From contig NZ_JAFBID010000041.1 of assembly GCF_016811235.1 (NCBI RefSeq), positions 1-50,382 on the forward strand: 50,382 bases of DNA, written 5' to 3'. A program made the translations under genes and the position numbers. Under the pieces are notes generated by a model. It had not been told where the DNA came from. It worked only from the letters and a program-made list of their open reading frames with translations, and made no database searches. Below, piece after piece: positions 18,721 through 27,641 of this stretch (positions are counted from its first letter, which is position 1; each line of letters opens with the position of its first letter). The DNA comes from Microvirga arabica. Its GTDB lineage: Bacteria > Pseudomonadota > Alphaproteobacteria > Rhizobiales > Beijerinckiaceae.

Positions 18721-19623
18721 CTACGCTCGTCCCCGCTTGAAGCAGCCAAGATTGCCGCTGAAGCTGTCCCAGATCCCGTGGCACATGAGCTGTAGCCTTA
18801 AGGCCTGCTTGTCAGCGACCGTCGTGTATGTCACCAGAAATGCAAGGCTCCTGCTGATGAAATACAGCTTCCAGGCAGGAGCGGTGCAGGGCTGGCGAGC
18901 CAGCCAGAGCGCATTTCTGATCCAGTAATAGTTTCTTATCGGCACATGGACAGCGATCCGGCGCGATCCTATTCCCACGGTTCCACTGCCAAGACGGTGG
19001 TCGACAGCCGCAGTGGGAGACAGAAAACATCTGTACCCTGCCGCACGGGCTCGAAAGCACCATTCCACATCAACAAGGTCGATGAAGAGCTCCTCCTTGA
19101 ATCCGCCCACGATCTCAACGACGGCGAGCGAAATCAACGAGCCTGAGGCGATGATGAAATCACTTTCCATGGGCTGGCTCCGACCCCTGAGCGAAACCCT
19201 GGAGATTCGGAGCCCTTTGGCACGATAAGCTCTCGTTTGGCGTTTGCTGTTAAGCTCGTAATAGGCAGGGCCTATGGCGGCCACTGCACCATGCTCGATT
19301 TCAAGAGCTTGCAAATTACGTGATAGGTCGCCAACAACGCCCGGGGCCAAGGTGGTATCCTGATCCAGCAGCAGGATGTGCGAGTAGCCTTCCGCCTGGG
19401 CAAAAGCAAGCCCTTGGTTTTGAGCTGCGGCAATCCCCAAATTCTGTTCATTCGCAATTACATGGGCAGTAGTCGACCGGACAATCTTTCTTATGTCGTT
19501 CGCATTGTCCGAGCCGTTGTCGACGACGACAATTCCATGAACCTGAGGGGCAACGGACTGCACGACCTTGGCCAATAGGGCCACGTCTGGATTATACGTA
19601 ACCACGATGGCCACGATGCGCAT
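18721..19623 (-). CDS. Family 2 glycosyltransferase, rhamnosyltransferase-like
   Basis: 300 residues from the ATG at 19623, which has GGAGA six bases upstream. GT-A fold motifs: IVAIVVTYNPDV at the start, VVDNGSDN, then the DxD-like LLLDQDTT. The downstream FIIASGSLISLAVVEIVGGF and LFIDLVDVEWCFRARAAGY match rhamnosyltransferases of the RfbF/WbbL type. Cytoplasmic or membrane-associated. It should transfer a deoxyhexose, plausibly L-rhamnose made by the rml genes at 34017-37510, during O-antigen or exopolysaccharide assembly. It is convergent with the phosphohexomutase gene (34-base gap). Confidence 0.85.
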   Translation of the reverse strand: MRIVAIVVTYNPDVALLAKVVQSVAPQVHGIVVVDNGSDNANDIRKIVRSTTAHVIANEQNLGIAAAQNQGLAFAQAEGYSHILLLDQDTTLAPGVVGDLSRNLQALEIEHGAVAAIGPAYYELNSKRQTRAYRAKGLRISRVSLRGRSQPMESDFIIASGSLISLAVVEIVGGFKEELFIDLVDVEWCFRARAAGYRCFLSPTAAVDHRLGSGTVGIGSRRIAVHVPIRNYYWIRNALWLARQPCTAPAWKLYFISRSLAFLVTYTTVADKQALRLQLMCHGIWDSFSGNLGCFKRGRA

Positions 19624-20085
19624 CAACATTCTCCGGGATCGACAAGTCCTACTAAATCGATCCTAAAGGGCGGGCAAGCAGGCTCACTAATGCGCCGAAG
19701 ACGAGCTTGACCATAAGCGACAAGCCGGCGGCCATTCTGGTTCCAGAAGCCAGCAGGAGCGAGTTGAGCTTGGTCGAGCAGGCGCGGAAATCCATGTCGG
19801 AGGCCTGCGAGGCCCCTGGACGAGGCCCTGGAGGGGCAGCGCCGACCGAATTCGGCAATGCGGAATGACAGAGACACCAGCCCGGACCTGCGGCCCGTTC
19901 GCGAAGCTCGCTGCCGGAGGGCGTTCAATGAGGCATGACGTCCCAGAAAGACTGGCCGAGCGTCTTGAGTCAGGTGGTTCCATTTCGGCGGGTCCCGCCC
20001 TTGGCGCTTTCCCGTATAGGCGATCTGGACCTGTTCCTCTATAGAGTGGCCCCGCGATCCTACGTGCGTGAGGCCGAGGTTTCTG
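19624..20085. other. Intergenic region upstream of the nucleotide-sugar dehydrogenase
   Basis: No secure gene. On the minus strand a 47-residue reading at 19795-19652 (MDFRACSTKLNSLLLASG, ending in VSLLARPLGSI) is hydrophobic and sits just ahead of the glycosyltransferase gene; it could be a scrap of a membrane protein. I do not annotate it as a gene. Promoters for both flanking genes should lie here. Confidence 0.3.
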
Positions 20086-21393
20086 ATGCACAAAGACACT
20101 CTGCTGAAAAGACTCAATGATAAGACCGCCGTGGTCGGTATTGTCGGGCTGGGCTATGTTGGTCTGCCGCTGTCCCTTCGTTATTCGGAGGTCGGATACA
20201 AGGTCATCGGCTTCGACATCGACCAGGACAAGGTCGATGCTCTGAATAAGGGGCAGACCTATATCGAGCACATTCCAAATGAAAGAATTGCGAAGGCAAT
20301 AAAAAGCGGCTTTGAGCCAAGCTCGGACCTGTCTCTATCCCGCAACTTGGACGCTGTAATTCTGTGCGTACCCACGCCTCTGACCAAGTATCGTGAGCCG
20401 GACCTGAGTTTTGTGTTGAGCACTGTGGATGCCCTCCTGCCATACCTGAGAAGCGGCCAAGTCGTGTCGCTGGAGAGCACGACTTATCCAGGCACAACCG
20501 AGGAGGAATTGCGTCCCCGGCTTGAAAACGAAGGATTCGTGGTGGGAGAGGATATGTTTCTCGTGTTTTCGCCGGAGCGTGAAGATCCGGGTAACGCGAG
20601 ATTTAGCACGCATACTATTCCTAAGGTCTGTGGCGGCAGCACCCCATCCTGCCTCGAGGTTGGACTTGCTCTCTACGGTCAGGTCATCAACACGGTTGTG
20701 CCTGTCAGTTCCACGCAGGCAGCGGAGCTCACCAAGCTGCTCGAGAACATCCACCGTGCGGTCAATATAGGCCTTGTGAATGAGATGAAGATCATCGCCG
20801 ATCGAATGGGGATCGACATCCACGAGGTCATTCGCGCGGCGGCAACCAAGCCGTTCGGCTTCGTGCCCTACTATCCTGGCCCCGGGCTAGGGGGGCACTG
20901 CATCCCGATTGACCCGTTTTACCTAACCTGGAAAGCGCGCGAGTATGGTCTTCATACGCGCTTCATCGAGCTCGCGGGCGAAGTCAACAGCGCAATGCCC
21001 GAATGGGTCGTTGGGAAACTTGCCGATGCTTTGAATGAGCGTGAGAGGCCAGTCCGCGGAAGCAGAATCCTTGTCCTCGGCATCGCGTATAAAAAGAACG
21101 TCAATGACATGCGGGAATCTCCTGCCGTCGAACTGATGAGCCTCCTTCAGGCTAAGGGTGCGCATGTCGAGTACAGTGACCCGCACGTCCCAAGCTTCCC
21201 GAAGATGCGGCGCTATTCCTTTGATCTCACCAGTGTCGAACTGACCCCCGAGGCACTGGCCAGCTATGACGTGGTTCTGCTGGCGACAGACCACGACAGG
21301 TTCGACTATGAGACGATTGAGAAACACGCGAAGCTGATAGTGGACACCCGCGGACGATATCTCGGCGTGCACAGCAAGGTGGTGAAGGCCTAA
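20086..21393 (+). CDS. wbpA: UDP-N-acetylglucosamine 6-dehydrogenase-like (WbpA type)
   Basis: 435 residues from the ATG at 20086 (GAGG seven bases upstream). NAD-binding [13 protein letters not shown] (about 18-30), substrate region SPEREDPGN, and the active-site cysteine in [12 protein letters not shown] (Cys272). This last motif and the overall sequence fit the WbpA/UDP-GlcNAc branch of UDP-sugar dehydrogenases better than UDP-glucose dehydrogenase (Ugd), which has a GPGFGGSCFPKD motif. The C-terminal domain carries [16 protein letters not shown]. It oxidises C6 twice to give the UDP-uronic acid, a precursor for acidic surface polysaccharide. Substrate assignment rests on motif resemblance. 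Confidence 0.85.
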   Translation: MHKDTLLKRLNDKTAVVGIVGLGYVGLPLSLRYSEVGYKVIGFDIDQDKVDALNKGQTYIEHIPNERIAKAIKSGFEPSSDLSLSRNLDAVILCVPTPLTKYREPDLSFVLSTVDALLPYLRSGQVVSLESTTYPGTTEEELRPRLENEGFVVGEDMFLVFSPEREDPGNARFSTHTIPKVCGGSTPSCLEVGLALYGQVINTVVPVSSTQAAELTKLLENIHRAVNIGLVNEMKIIADRMGIDIHEVIRAAATKPFGFVPYYPGPGLGGHCIPIDPFYLTWKAREYGLHTRFIELAGEVNSAMPEWVVGKLADALNERERPVRGSRILVLGIAYKKNVNDMRESPAVELMSLLQAKGAHVEYSDPHVPSFPKMRRYSFDLTSVELTPEALASYDVVLLATDHDRFDYETIEKHAKLIVDTRGRYLGVHSKVVKA

Positions 21394-22079
21394 TCCGGCT
21401 TCTGGCGTGGTTGAACCTTCAATCGCCGGAGCCACATCTTGGGCTGCTAGTGAAAATGCCCGGTCCGGCACTGTCTGAACCTCTTGAGTTGTCCCCCTGG
21501 CGCCAATTTGCCGAACTGCACGATGTGGTTTCCACGCATGACTCCAGCAGCAGCCCTGAATCAGGGGGAAAACTGATCCCAAGGATGCCAGCGGGAAGCT
21601 TTTTTCAGACCGGCAATCGCACCATCCTCTCCTATCTGACGAAACCTCTGTCCGATCCCTTGATCCAAGCCCTCGGGGGGAACAAGTGCCAGTTGAGCCA
21701 GGCTGAAGAGCTGCGGCGTCATTATCGTCGCTGCTCAGGAGCGATCTTTCCGCTGAGCGGACCGATTGGCACGTCCTCCTCCTGCAACGGAACGACCTTG
21801 GATGCGGCCAAACGGCAGGTCATTGGTCCGGCTCGTGCCACCTGATGTGAGCCAATCCCATAGCCTCTGAGTCCGGGGCATCTTAGGACGGCCTCAACTC
21901 CAAAGAGCCGGTGCGGCAAGAGCATGCACAGCAGAATGGTCCATTCCCGTGTTCCGACGTGAATTCAGGCGGGAGAGGGCTTTGCGGGAACGATCAACGT
22001 CATAGCGCACGGAACGGCTGTCCGCAGGCTCGTGCACGATCACTTATGCACAGGGGTGATGCGTCGCTAAGGGGCATGA
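21394..22079. other. Gene-poor region
   Basis: About 690 bases. The longest ORF (21411-21845 plus) gives a Ser/Leu/Pro-rich product with no recognisable pattern, and the other strand is no better. No repeat or RNA gene identified. It may be decayed sequence between accessory blocks. Confidence 0.35.
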
Positions 22080-22460
22080 CTAATTTCGTTTCCCTGACCC
22101 TTCAGGCAGGAGAAGGTGTCCCTTCAAGATTCGGACGATGTCTGCAACCTCTTCCCTCGGGATGGCGAACCCGACAGCGCCGAAGGCTGGATGATCGAAT
22201 GCGAGGAGAGATCCATCGATCTTTGCTACTTGAATGTACCAGTTTGGCCGATAGACTGTTTCAACACTCAAGCCTTCGAGGCATTGCATCGGCAAGCCCT
22301 GGATCATGCGCTGACGGGTGTGCCCCAGGAGGGTGATCAGCTTGCTCAACTGATCCAGGTTTAGCTCAACAGGTGATCCTGTCTCCCCTTCAGGGCAAAT
22401 CTCCAAGATAGCCGTTTGTTGGTCATCAGAGATTTGAATACCAAGTCGTGTCCTTTTCAT
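22080..22460 (-). CDS. Small conserved-looking hypothetical protein
   Basis: 126 residues from the ATG at 22460. GGAGAGG lies seven bases ahead of this ATG and fits it better than the ATG six bases earlier. The sequence alternates short strands and a helix (ELNLDQLSKLITLLGHTRQR, then NWYIQVAKIDGSLLAFDHP and GFAIPREEVADIVRILKGHL) and looks like a single soluble cytoplasmic domain. No family recognised. It stands alone between gene-poor stretches. Confidence 0.65.
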   Translation of the reverse strand: MKRTRLGIQISDDQQTAILEICPEGETGSPVELNLDQLSKLITLLGHTRQRMIQGLPMQCLEGLSVETVYRPNWYIQVAKIDGSLLAFDHPAFGAVGFAIPREEVADIVRILKGHLLLPEGSGKRN

Positions 22461-22978
22461 AAACATTCCCTCTCCAGTGAATGGAGTATAGCTTATGAAG
22501 CTGGAAATCACGACCCGGCAACACATTGTATACGGGGCAGACGCAGAGGAGGGAGCGCCGTGATCTGCTCACATGGTGCCATCGCGGTGCGACGATCTCC
22601 GGTTGGTGGTCCCAAGGCATCGCTGGCAAAATGGACCTATAGCCGTATCCTTGCGAACAGCAGCGAGCCAGCCTTTCCGCCATCGCCTGCTTGCGCGAGT
22701 CCAAGAAGCCCGTCCCAAGCACCCCTGGTCCAGCATCCATCTGAGCACCCCATCCGCTGCGCCTCCGGTGCGGTTTCACATCGCGGGTGGGTGCGTTCAG
22801 GACAGGCTCGGGAGCCATCGTTTGATCAGCGCTCCTCGGGTCAGGTCAAAGCCAGGAGGCTAGGACTGCCTTTTGGCTCCTCGGAGGACATTTTAACTCG
22901 GGAGAGTGAGTATGGCATGAAGGGGTGAACAAGCGGGAGCCTTGATTTCGCGTGTTGCGTCGGGGCCTTTTGTCGTCG
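22461..22978. other. Gene-poor region
   Basis: About 520 bases with short overlapping ORFs on both strands that show no family likeness. Apart from the ribosome-binding site of the minus-strand gene ending at 22460, nothing distinct is visible. Confidence 0.35.
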
Positions 22979-23572
22979 TCAGGGCTGTGCCGCCGTCTGT
23001 GAAGATCGAAGGGCCCGGAGAGTGTCCGCATCAAGCCGTCCGGTTGCTGAGAGGCCTTGAGCCAGCTGGAAAGCCTCAACTGATCGGCGGGTACCTGGGC
23101 CGAACACCCCGTCCGCTTCCAATTGCCCGTATCCCAGCTTCGTGAGCGCTTCCTGCGCCTCGCGGATCTCTTCCTTAGAAAGTGAGGCGCTGGCTTCTAC
23201 GGATCGGGCGGGGCTCACTTGAGGGGATGTTGTCTCTTGTGGGTCCGCTGCCTGGGCTGGATCGTTGGAAGGCTGAGGGCGTATCGCATCGATCTGGCCA
23301 CTGACGCGGCCTCGAAGATACTCGAGATGTTGAAGCTCCTGAGTTGTGGCAGCGATCTGCTTTCGGAGGTGCTGCAGGTCCTGGTGTTCCTCTTGGAACT
23401 GCGCCAGCTCGGCAGCAAGAGCATCACGCTCTGCGGCGGCCTCCGCAGCAGCTTGGGACAAGCGTGCAATCTCAGCCTGTACGTCAGCGTCAGGAGATCG
23501 AAAGCCTAGGACTGATAGACCGTAAAGCGCCCATCCCGTAACGGCCGCCAATAGTGTCAAACGTCTCATCAT
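22979..23572 (-). CDS. Membrane-anchored coiled-coil protein with peptidoglycan-binding domain
   Basis: 197 residues. Residues ~4-22 (LTLLAAVTGWALYGLSVLGF) are a signal-anchor or signal peptide. About 28-92 is a charged heptad-like coiled coil rich in Ala, Glu, Gln and Leu, followed by a Pro/Ser linker. Residues ~130-190 form a PG_binding_1 domain (REAQEALTKLGYGQLEADGV, then FGPGTRRSVEAFQLAQGL). Such proteins hold to murein in the periplasm. Two consecutive ATGs (23572, 23569) could serve as start and neither has a strong ribosome-binding site. No operon partners are evident. Confidence 0.8.
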   Translation of the reverse strand: MMRRLTLLAAVTGWALYGLSVLGFRSPDADVQAEIARLSQAAAEAAAERDALAAELAQFQEEHQDLQHLRKQIAATTQELQHLEYLRGRVSGQIDAIRPQPSNDPAQAADPQETTSPQVSPARSVEASASLSKEEIREAQEALTKLGYGQLEADGVFGPGTRRSVEAFQLAQGLSATGRLDADTLRALRSSQTAAQP

Positions 23573-23663
23573 CACGCAACCCGCTGCAATCTTGCTTCAT
23601 ATCTGCCGCTGATATGGGCAGCCCAGCATATGGTAGGAAGGGGTGAAGTTTCCGGGGAATCTC

Positions 23664-24041
23664 TCACGTCGCAAATGACTCCAGCAGGTCTGCGGCAATT
23701 GCTGGCACGTCGGTGATCGCTTGCCGGTTGCGGCGCATCCATAGCCGGTGCAACAGCGGACGAGGTATCAGACGGTCGTATTTCGCGTTGGCAAAGTCAT
23801 CAGACCATAGACATGAGTTTTCTAAATCTGTTGGTCCGTAACAAAGGATGCGGTCGAGCGCTGCCGCGATCTGATCCAGGGATGCGTCCGCTGTGGAAAT
23901 AACGAGATCATGAGCCTGCGCCTTGACCTGCTCTTTGCGCAAGGTGTCTGCAAAGACATGACAGGCTCCCGAGCCCCTCCATGGGAACAGGTGCACACCT
24001 CCGTTCGACGCGATCACGCGTGTCTCGGCCAAGCCATACAA
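23664..24041 (-). pseudogene. C-terminal remnant of a DEAD/DEAH-type helicase (tentative)
   Basis: A 125-residue reading ending at 23664. It begins at a non-ATG codon, with an in-frame TAA just upstream. The content (NGGVHLFPWRGSGACHVFAD, later FANAKYDRLIPRPLLHRLW) resembles the C-terminal part of certain DEAD-box helicases in which a PWRGT-like motif and a KYD..(I/V)PR.LL motif occur. No helicase core is present, so if the resemblance is right this is a broken leftover. Family assignment is weak. Confidence 0.4.
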
Positions 24042-24241
24042 GCTGGGAACGCTACAGCTTTACAAGAAAATAGAATGTCATTATTGATGCCCTGCATGCG
24101 GCGAAATGCGCAACGCTCACGCCTCGATCTGCAAGTTGCATAAAGTTTTTACCTAATTATTGGTAGGATCTTATTCGAATAAAGAAACAGAAGCCAGAAG
24201 CCTCATCAAAAGAGGCTCGGTGAATGTTGGGGCATTGCAGC

Positions 24242-25531
24242 ATGATTTTGAATCCCGGTGTCGCTCCGAGCGGCAACTTCTCGTTGTCTGATTGGAAAAT
24301 AACTCTTCCAATCGATTCCTTCGGCACAATCAGCGGCACGGCCACCGAGATCAAATCCCTCTCCGGATATCAGCACTCAAGTTATTTCTACACCGCCAGC
24401 GATGGAGCCATGGTGTTCTATGCTCCGGTCGACGGTGCAACAACGAGCGGCTCCAAGTATGCGCGCTCCGAACTTCGGGAAATGAAAGGCGTTGCAAAAG
24501 CCGCCTGGAGCCTCAACGAGGGCGGTCTCCTGAATGCAACCCTTGAGGTCGATCAGGCTCCAATTCGTTTCGATGGCTCAGCCGGACGCGTCGTGGTTGG
24601 TCAGATCCACGGCCAAAATGACGAACTGGTTCGCCTATACTGGGAGAACGGATCAGTTTACTTCGTCAACGACCGGGCAGGGTCGCACAATTCGGAAACA
24701 ACCTTCAAGCTCACAAACAGCATCGGACAGACACCGAACGTATCCCTGAACGAGCGGTTCTCGTACATCATCGATGCAAAGGGTGACGACCTGAAAGTCA
24801 GCGTCCTGGCTGACGGTCAGACATACTCGTCCAGCACCCGCATCAATGATGTGTGGGATACGGATACGTTCTACTTCAAGGCCGGTACGTATCTCGGAGT
24901 CAACGAGACACAGGGTTTCGGGGCAGGGCAGACTTCGTTCTATGCGCTGGACTTCACCCATACCACGGACACCTCGGGGAACACCGTGGTGCCGGATGTG
25001 CCGATGTCGCTACGCCCGAGTACGTCGAAAGCCATTGAGAATATCGCAACCTGCGCCTTGCAGTACATCGCATCCTATGGAGACCTAGCTAACGCTCTTG
25101 GTGCAAATGCTGCCGAAGGAAGCAAGCACTTCTCCGCCTATGGCCAAAAGGAAGGACGCGGTCTTCTGTTCAATGGCCTTGAGTATATTGCTTCCTATAG
25201 TGATCTGACCGCAGTGTTCGGCGGCAATGCGGAGGCCGGTGCTCTGCACTACATCACATGCGGACGAGGCGAGAACCGGCAGATCACCTTCAACGGATTG
25301 GAATACATCGCATCCTATGGTGATCTCGTTCAGGCGTTTGGTGCGAATGCAGATGCAGGCGCTGCGCATTATATCGACTGGGGGAAGAGTGAGGGTCGGC
25401 AGGACATCTTCGACTCTCAAGCCTATGTCGCGCGTTATGCTGATCTGCAGGCTGCCTTTGGCAGCGATTTGATCGCGGTGACCCAACACTACATCACACA
25501 CGGCTACTATGAGGGCCGCGTGTGGATGTAG
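24242..25531 (+). CDS. PL7-family alginate lyase with C-terminal NPDV-type repeats
   Basis: 429 residues if started at the ATG at 24242; 24224 is an alternative with GAGG eight bases ahead. Residues ~5-245 carry the three polysaccharide lyase family 7 signatures: RSELRE (75-80), QIHG (121-124, catalytic His123) and YFKAGTY (211-217). PL7 enzymes cleave alginate by beta-elimination. No signal peptide is present. Residues 274-429 hold four diverged repeats of about 38-40 residues (YIASYGDL..., HY/HF, G..EGR). The last ends as HGYYEGRVWM at the very C terminus. That layout suggests type I or another leaderless export, with the repeats as targeting or sugar-binding module. First of five repeat-bearing genes in a row. 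Confidence 0.87.
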   Translation: MILNPGVAPSGNFSLSDWKITLPIDSFGTISGTATEIKSLSGYQHSSYFYTASDGAMVFYAPVDGATTSGSKYARSELREMKGVAKAAWSLNEGGLLNATLEVDQAPIRFDGSAGRVVVGQIHGQNDELVRLYWENGSVYFVNDRAGSHNSETTFKLTNSIGQTPNVSLNERFSYIIDAKGDDLKVSVLADGQTYSSSTRINDVWDTDTFYFKAGTYLGVNETQGFGAGQTSFYALDFTHTTDTSGNTVVPDVPMSLRPSTSKAIENIATCALQYIASYGDLANALGANAAEGSKHFSAYGQKEGRGLLFNGLEYIASYSDLTAVFGGNAEAGALHYITCGRGENRQITFNGLEYIASYGDLVQAFGANADAGAAHYIDWGKSEGRQDIFDSQAYVARYADLQAAFGSDLIAVTQHYITHGYYEGRVWM

Positions 25532-25533
25532 CC

Positions 25534-25779
25534 TTAATCGTGCACGACGCCCGCAAGGGCAGATGATCGCCCGTTCTCGTCACGGCGGGCGAAAATCTGC
25601 GGCCGCTCGAGACTAATCAACGGTGCTGGGAGGACGGAAAGCTTCAGGCCTCTATCCTGGTTCGAACATCGATAGTCGCCTTCAATGGGGATCGGCGTAG
25701 CATCACCTGAACAGCCCACCATTTTTACTATGGGTGTTTCGCGGAAGGTACGTACGCGACCCACGAAGGCTGTGCGCAT
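25534..25779 (-). CDS. Small hypothetical ORF convergent with the lyase gene
   Basis: 81 residues from an ATG at 25779 (MRTAFVGRVRTFRETPIVKM). The composition looks protein-like (VGCSGDATPIPIEGDY, later LISLERPQIFARRDENG), but there is no known family and no clear ribosome-binding site. It stops two bases from the lyase stop. A possible terminator hairpin for the lyase lies inside it, which argues against it. Confidence 0.25.
   Translation of the reverse strand: MRTAFVGRVRTFRETPIVKMVGCSGDATPIPIEGDYRCSNQDRGLKLSVLPAPLISLERPQIFARRDENGRSSALAGVVHD
25580..25603 (+). terminator. Possible terminator hairpin after the alginate lyase gene
   Basis: CGCCCG and CGGGCG pair around a 12-base loop about 50 bases after the stop. 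There is no T-run, and the minus-strand ORF at 25534-25779 overlaps it. Confidence 0.3.
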
Positions 25780-26149
25780 CCGGCTTGCGGGCAACCAAGG
25801 GGCAGCCGCCAGAGGGCTGGCAACTCATCTGCGGTGCACAGTTCGCAGAAGCGTTGTGCCAGCGTTCAAGCGTCCGCATCGTCCTCTGTGAGAGTCCGCT
25901 TATGGTGAGGGTGAAGTCTGTCAGTGAGTCAAATCCGCTCCTCGACCGACAACGTATCGCTTCACGAGGATGGGGCGTGATGACCATCAAACTTTCGATC
26001 CCTTGATGCAGGTTCGCAATCACACAAATTACGCTCGCCGAGCACTCGCTCGTTGCTGGGCGTTGGAAGCGAGTTGGAGCCAGAGCGCGGGAAGAACTCC
26101 CCAGGCGGTCTGAGGCGCCTGGGGCGCTTAAAGGTATCAGAGTGTTCGC
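25780..26149. other. Intergenic, no feature seen
   Basis: About 370 bases between the lyase side and the convergent CAP-domain gene. I find no convincing ORF, RNA or repeat. Confidence 0.4.
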
Positions 26150-26992
26150 CTACCCTACGATCGAGTCTGGGAAGGCGGAGCGTCCCTCATAGATGCCGTA
26201 GGCTAGATAATGCTCGAGTGGGTTTACCCCGGCCGCGGCGACATCGGTGTAGGTGGCGAGATATGCGTCTGTGTCGAACGCTCCTGAGGGATCCCGCCCT
26301 TCCTTCCAGCCGAACGCGTTGTAGTGCTCGAGCGGGTTGACCCCAGCGGCCGCCACGTCGCCATAGGCCTGCAGGTACGCACTCGTGTCGAAGAAGGCGT
26401 TGGGATCGCGCCCCTCCTTCCAGCCGTACGCCGCGTAGTGGTGTTCTGGATCTACACCCGCGGCTCGTACATCAGAATTCCGGGCCAGATAGAATCCGTC
26501 ATCAACCAGAACATACCCATCCGTGGGACCTGAGGCGGGAGGCGTCGCTTCTGCTGCCGAATAGCCAAAGTTCTGAGTGACAACAGCAGCATCCCAACCC
26601 TGCAGATTACCGATCTCGATGCCGATTCCGATTTCCTCAAAGGCTGGGTTCAGAATGTTGGCGCGATGGCCAGGGCTGTTCATAAGATTTTGATGCATCA
26701 GTTGGACTTCGTCCATGTACCCGTCAGGGGCACGAAGGGACACCCACGCAATGTTTTCTCCAGATCCGTAGGCTCCCGTGAACTGGTACCCTGCCGCTTC
26801 CATGCGCCCATGGGGAGCCGATCCGTTCATGCCTTGGTGCGAAAAGCTGTCAGCGGCAAGCATCCACTGGCTGTGACGTTCTGAGGAAGTCTGAAGGGTG
26901 CTATCAAGGATGAGAGGGCGTGCTCCGACTGCGGCTCTCTCCGCATTGATAAGCTCTAACATATATTGTTCAAATGCAGTTGGTAGTGACAT
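26150..26992 (-). CDS. CAP/SCP-domain protein with C-terminal NPDV repeats
   Basis: 280 residues from the ATG at 26992 (MSLPTAFEQYMLELINAERA); a TTG start at 27049 is less likely. Residues 1-145 are a bacterial CAP (SCP/PR-1-like, YkwD-type) domain: LINAERAAVGARPL, SFSHQGMNG (His52), GENIAW (Glu79), MNSPGHRANILNP (His109) and VVTQNFGY; the two His and one Glu line the CAP cavity. The role of such domains in bacteria is unclear and includes extracellular binding or hydrolase activity. Residues ~166-280 are three repeats (YLARNSDV..AGVDPEHHY, GWKEGRDP), closing with YGIYEGRSAFPDSIVG. No signal peptide. It is the only one of the five repeat-protein genes here that lies on the minus strand. Confidence 0.87.
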   Translation of the reverse strand: MSLPTAFEQYMLELINAERAAVGARPLILDSTLQTSSERHSQWMLAADSFSHQGMNGSAPHGRMEAAGYQFTGAYGSGENIAWVSLRAPDGYMDEVQLMHQNLMNSPGHRANILNPAFEEIGIGIEIGNLQGWDAAVVTQNFGYSAAEATPPASGPTDGYVLVDDGFYLARNSDVRAAGVDPEHHYAAYGWKEGRDPNAFFDTSAYLQAYGDVAAAGVNPLEHYNAFGWKEGRDPSGAFDTDAYLATYTDVAAAGVNPLEHYLAYGIYEGRSAFPDSIVG

Positions 26993-27641
26993 TGGCTGAT
27001 CCGAATGATCTCTTGAAAGAATTTGGGTGCCACACGAGCAGTTCTTCAAAAGCCCTCTGGCAAGGCCCCTAGGGGATGCGCAACCGATACGGCAGAAGAA
27101 TGGCAGCGCTCAGATCTGCAACCCTGTGGGGCTTCGCCACGGTAAGCAGTCTCCTGACTATCGGCTGAGGGAGCAGAGTTCCTTCAGGACTCACAGCGCC
27201 CGGTGCTAAGCCCGAGACAAGGCGGCGATGTTAGTCACCGGTTAAAATCATCCTCAATCAGCAGCGTACGAATTGGTTCAAGAGGTCAGCAAAGATCAGT
27301 CTTTGAACTGTCGTTCTCGCAAGGCTACAAGCCGACGCTTGAAGGAAGCCTCACGCCGTTGCTGCGAGGCAGTGCAACGATCCTCTAAAGCTGGGCGTTT
27401 TTGATAAAACTCGGGTTGGTGGCGGAGTGGTCCCGGATAAACACCTTCCTGGTCATCCCGCAGGCTATTGTTGTTGCGTAGTGGTCATCCAGAGTGAATG
27501 CACTTTGTCATAAAGTTTCGCTGCGGCAGGCATTGTAGGTCAGCGATGCGACGTCGCGAGTTCTAGCATCAGGAACATAGACCTTTCGCTGCGCGTTCAG
27601 AGGACTCGGTGAGCGCCGGGGAACGCTTCTAGGAGGACATG
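26993..27641. other. Divergent intergenic region of the CAP and phospholipase-like genes
   Basis: About 650 bases with no believable ORF. It should contain the promoters of both flanking genes. Fairly AT-rich segments occur near 27240-27300 and 27480-27530. I cannot point to convincing -35/-10 pairs. Confidence 0.4.

Noticed and set aside
21411..21845. A 144-residue ORF downstream of the nucleotide-sugar dehydrogenase
   Set aside because: Composition is not protein-like, no ribosome-binding site is visible and no family resemblance was found.
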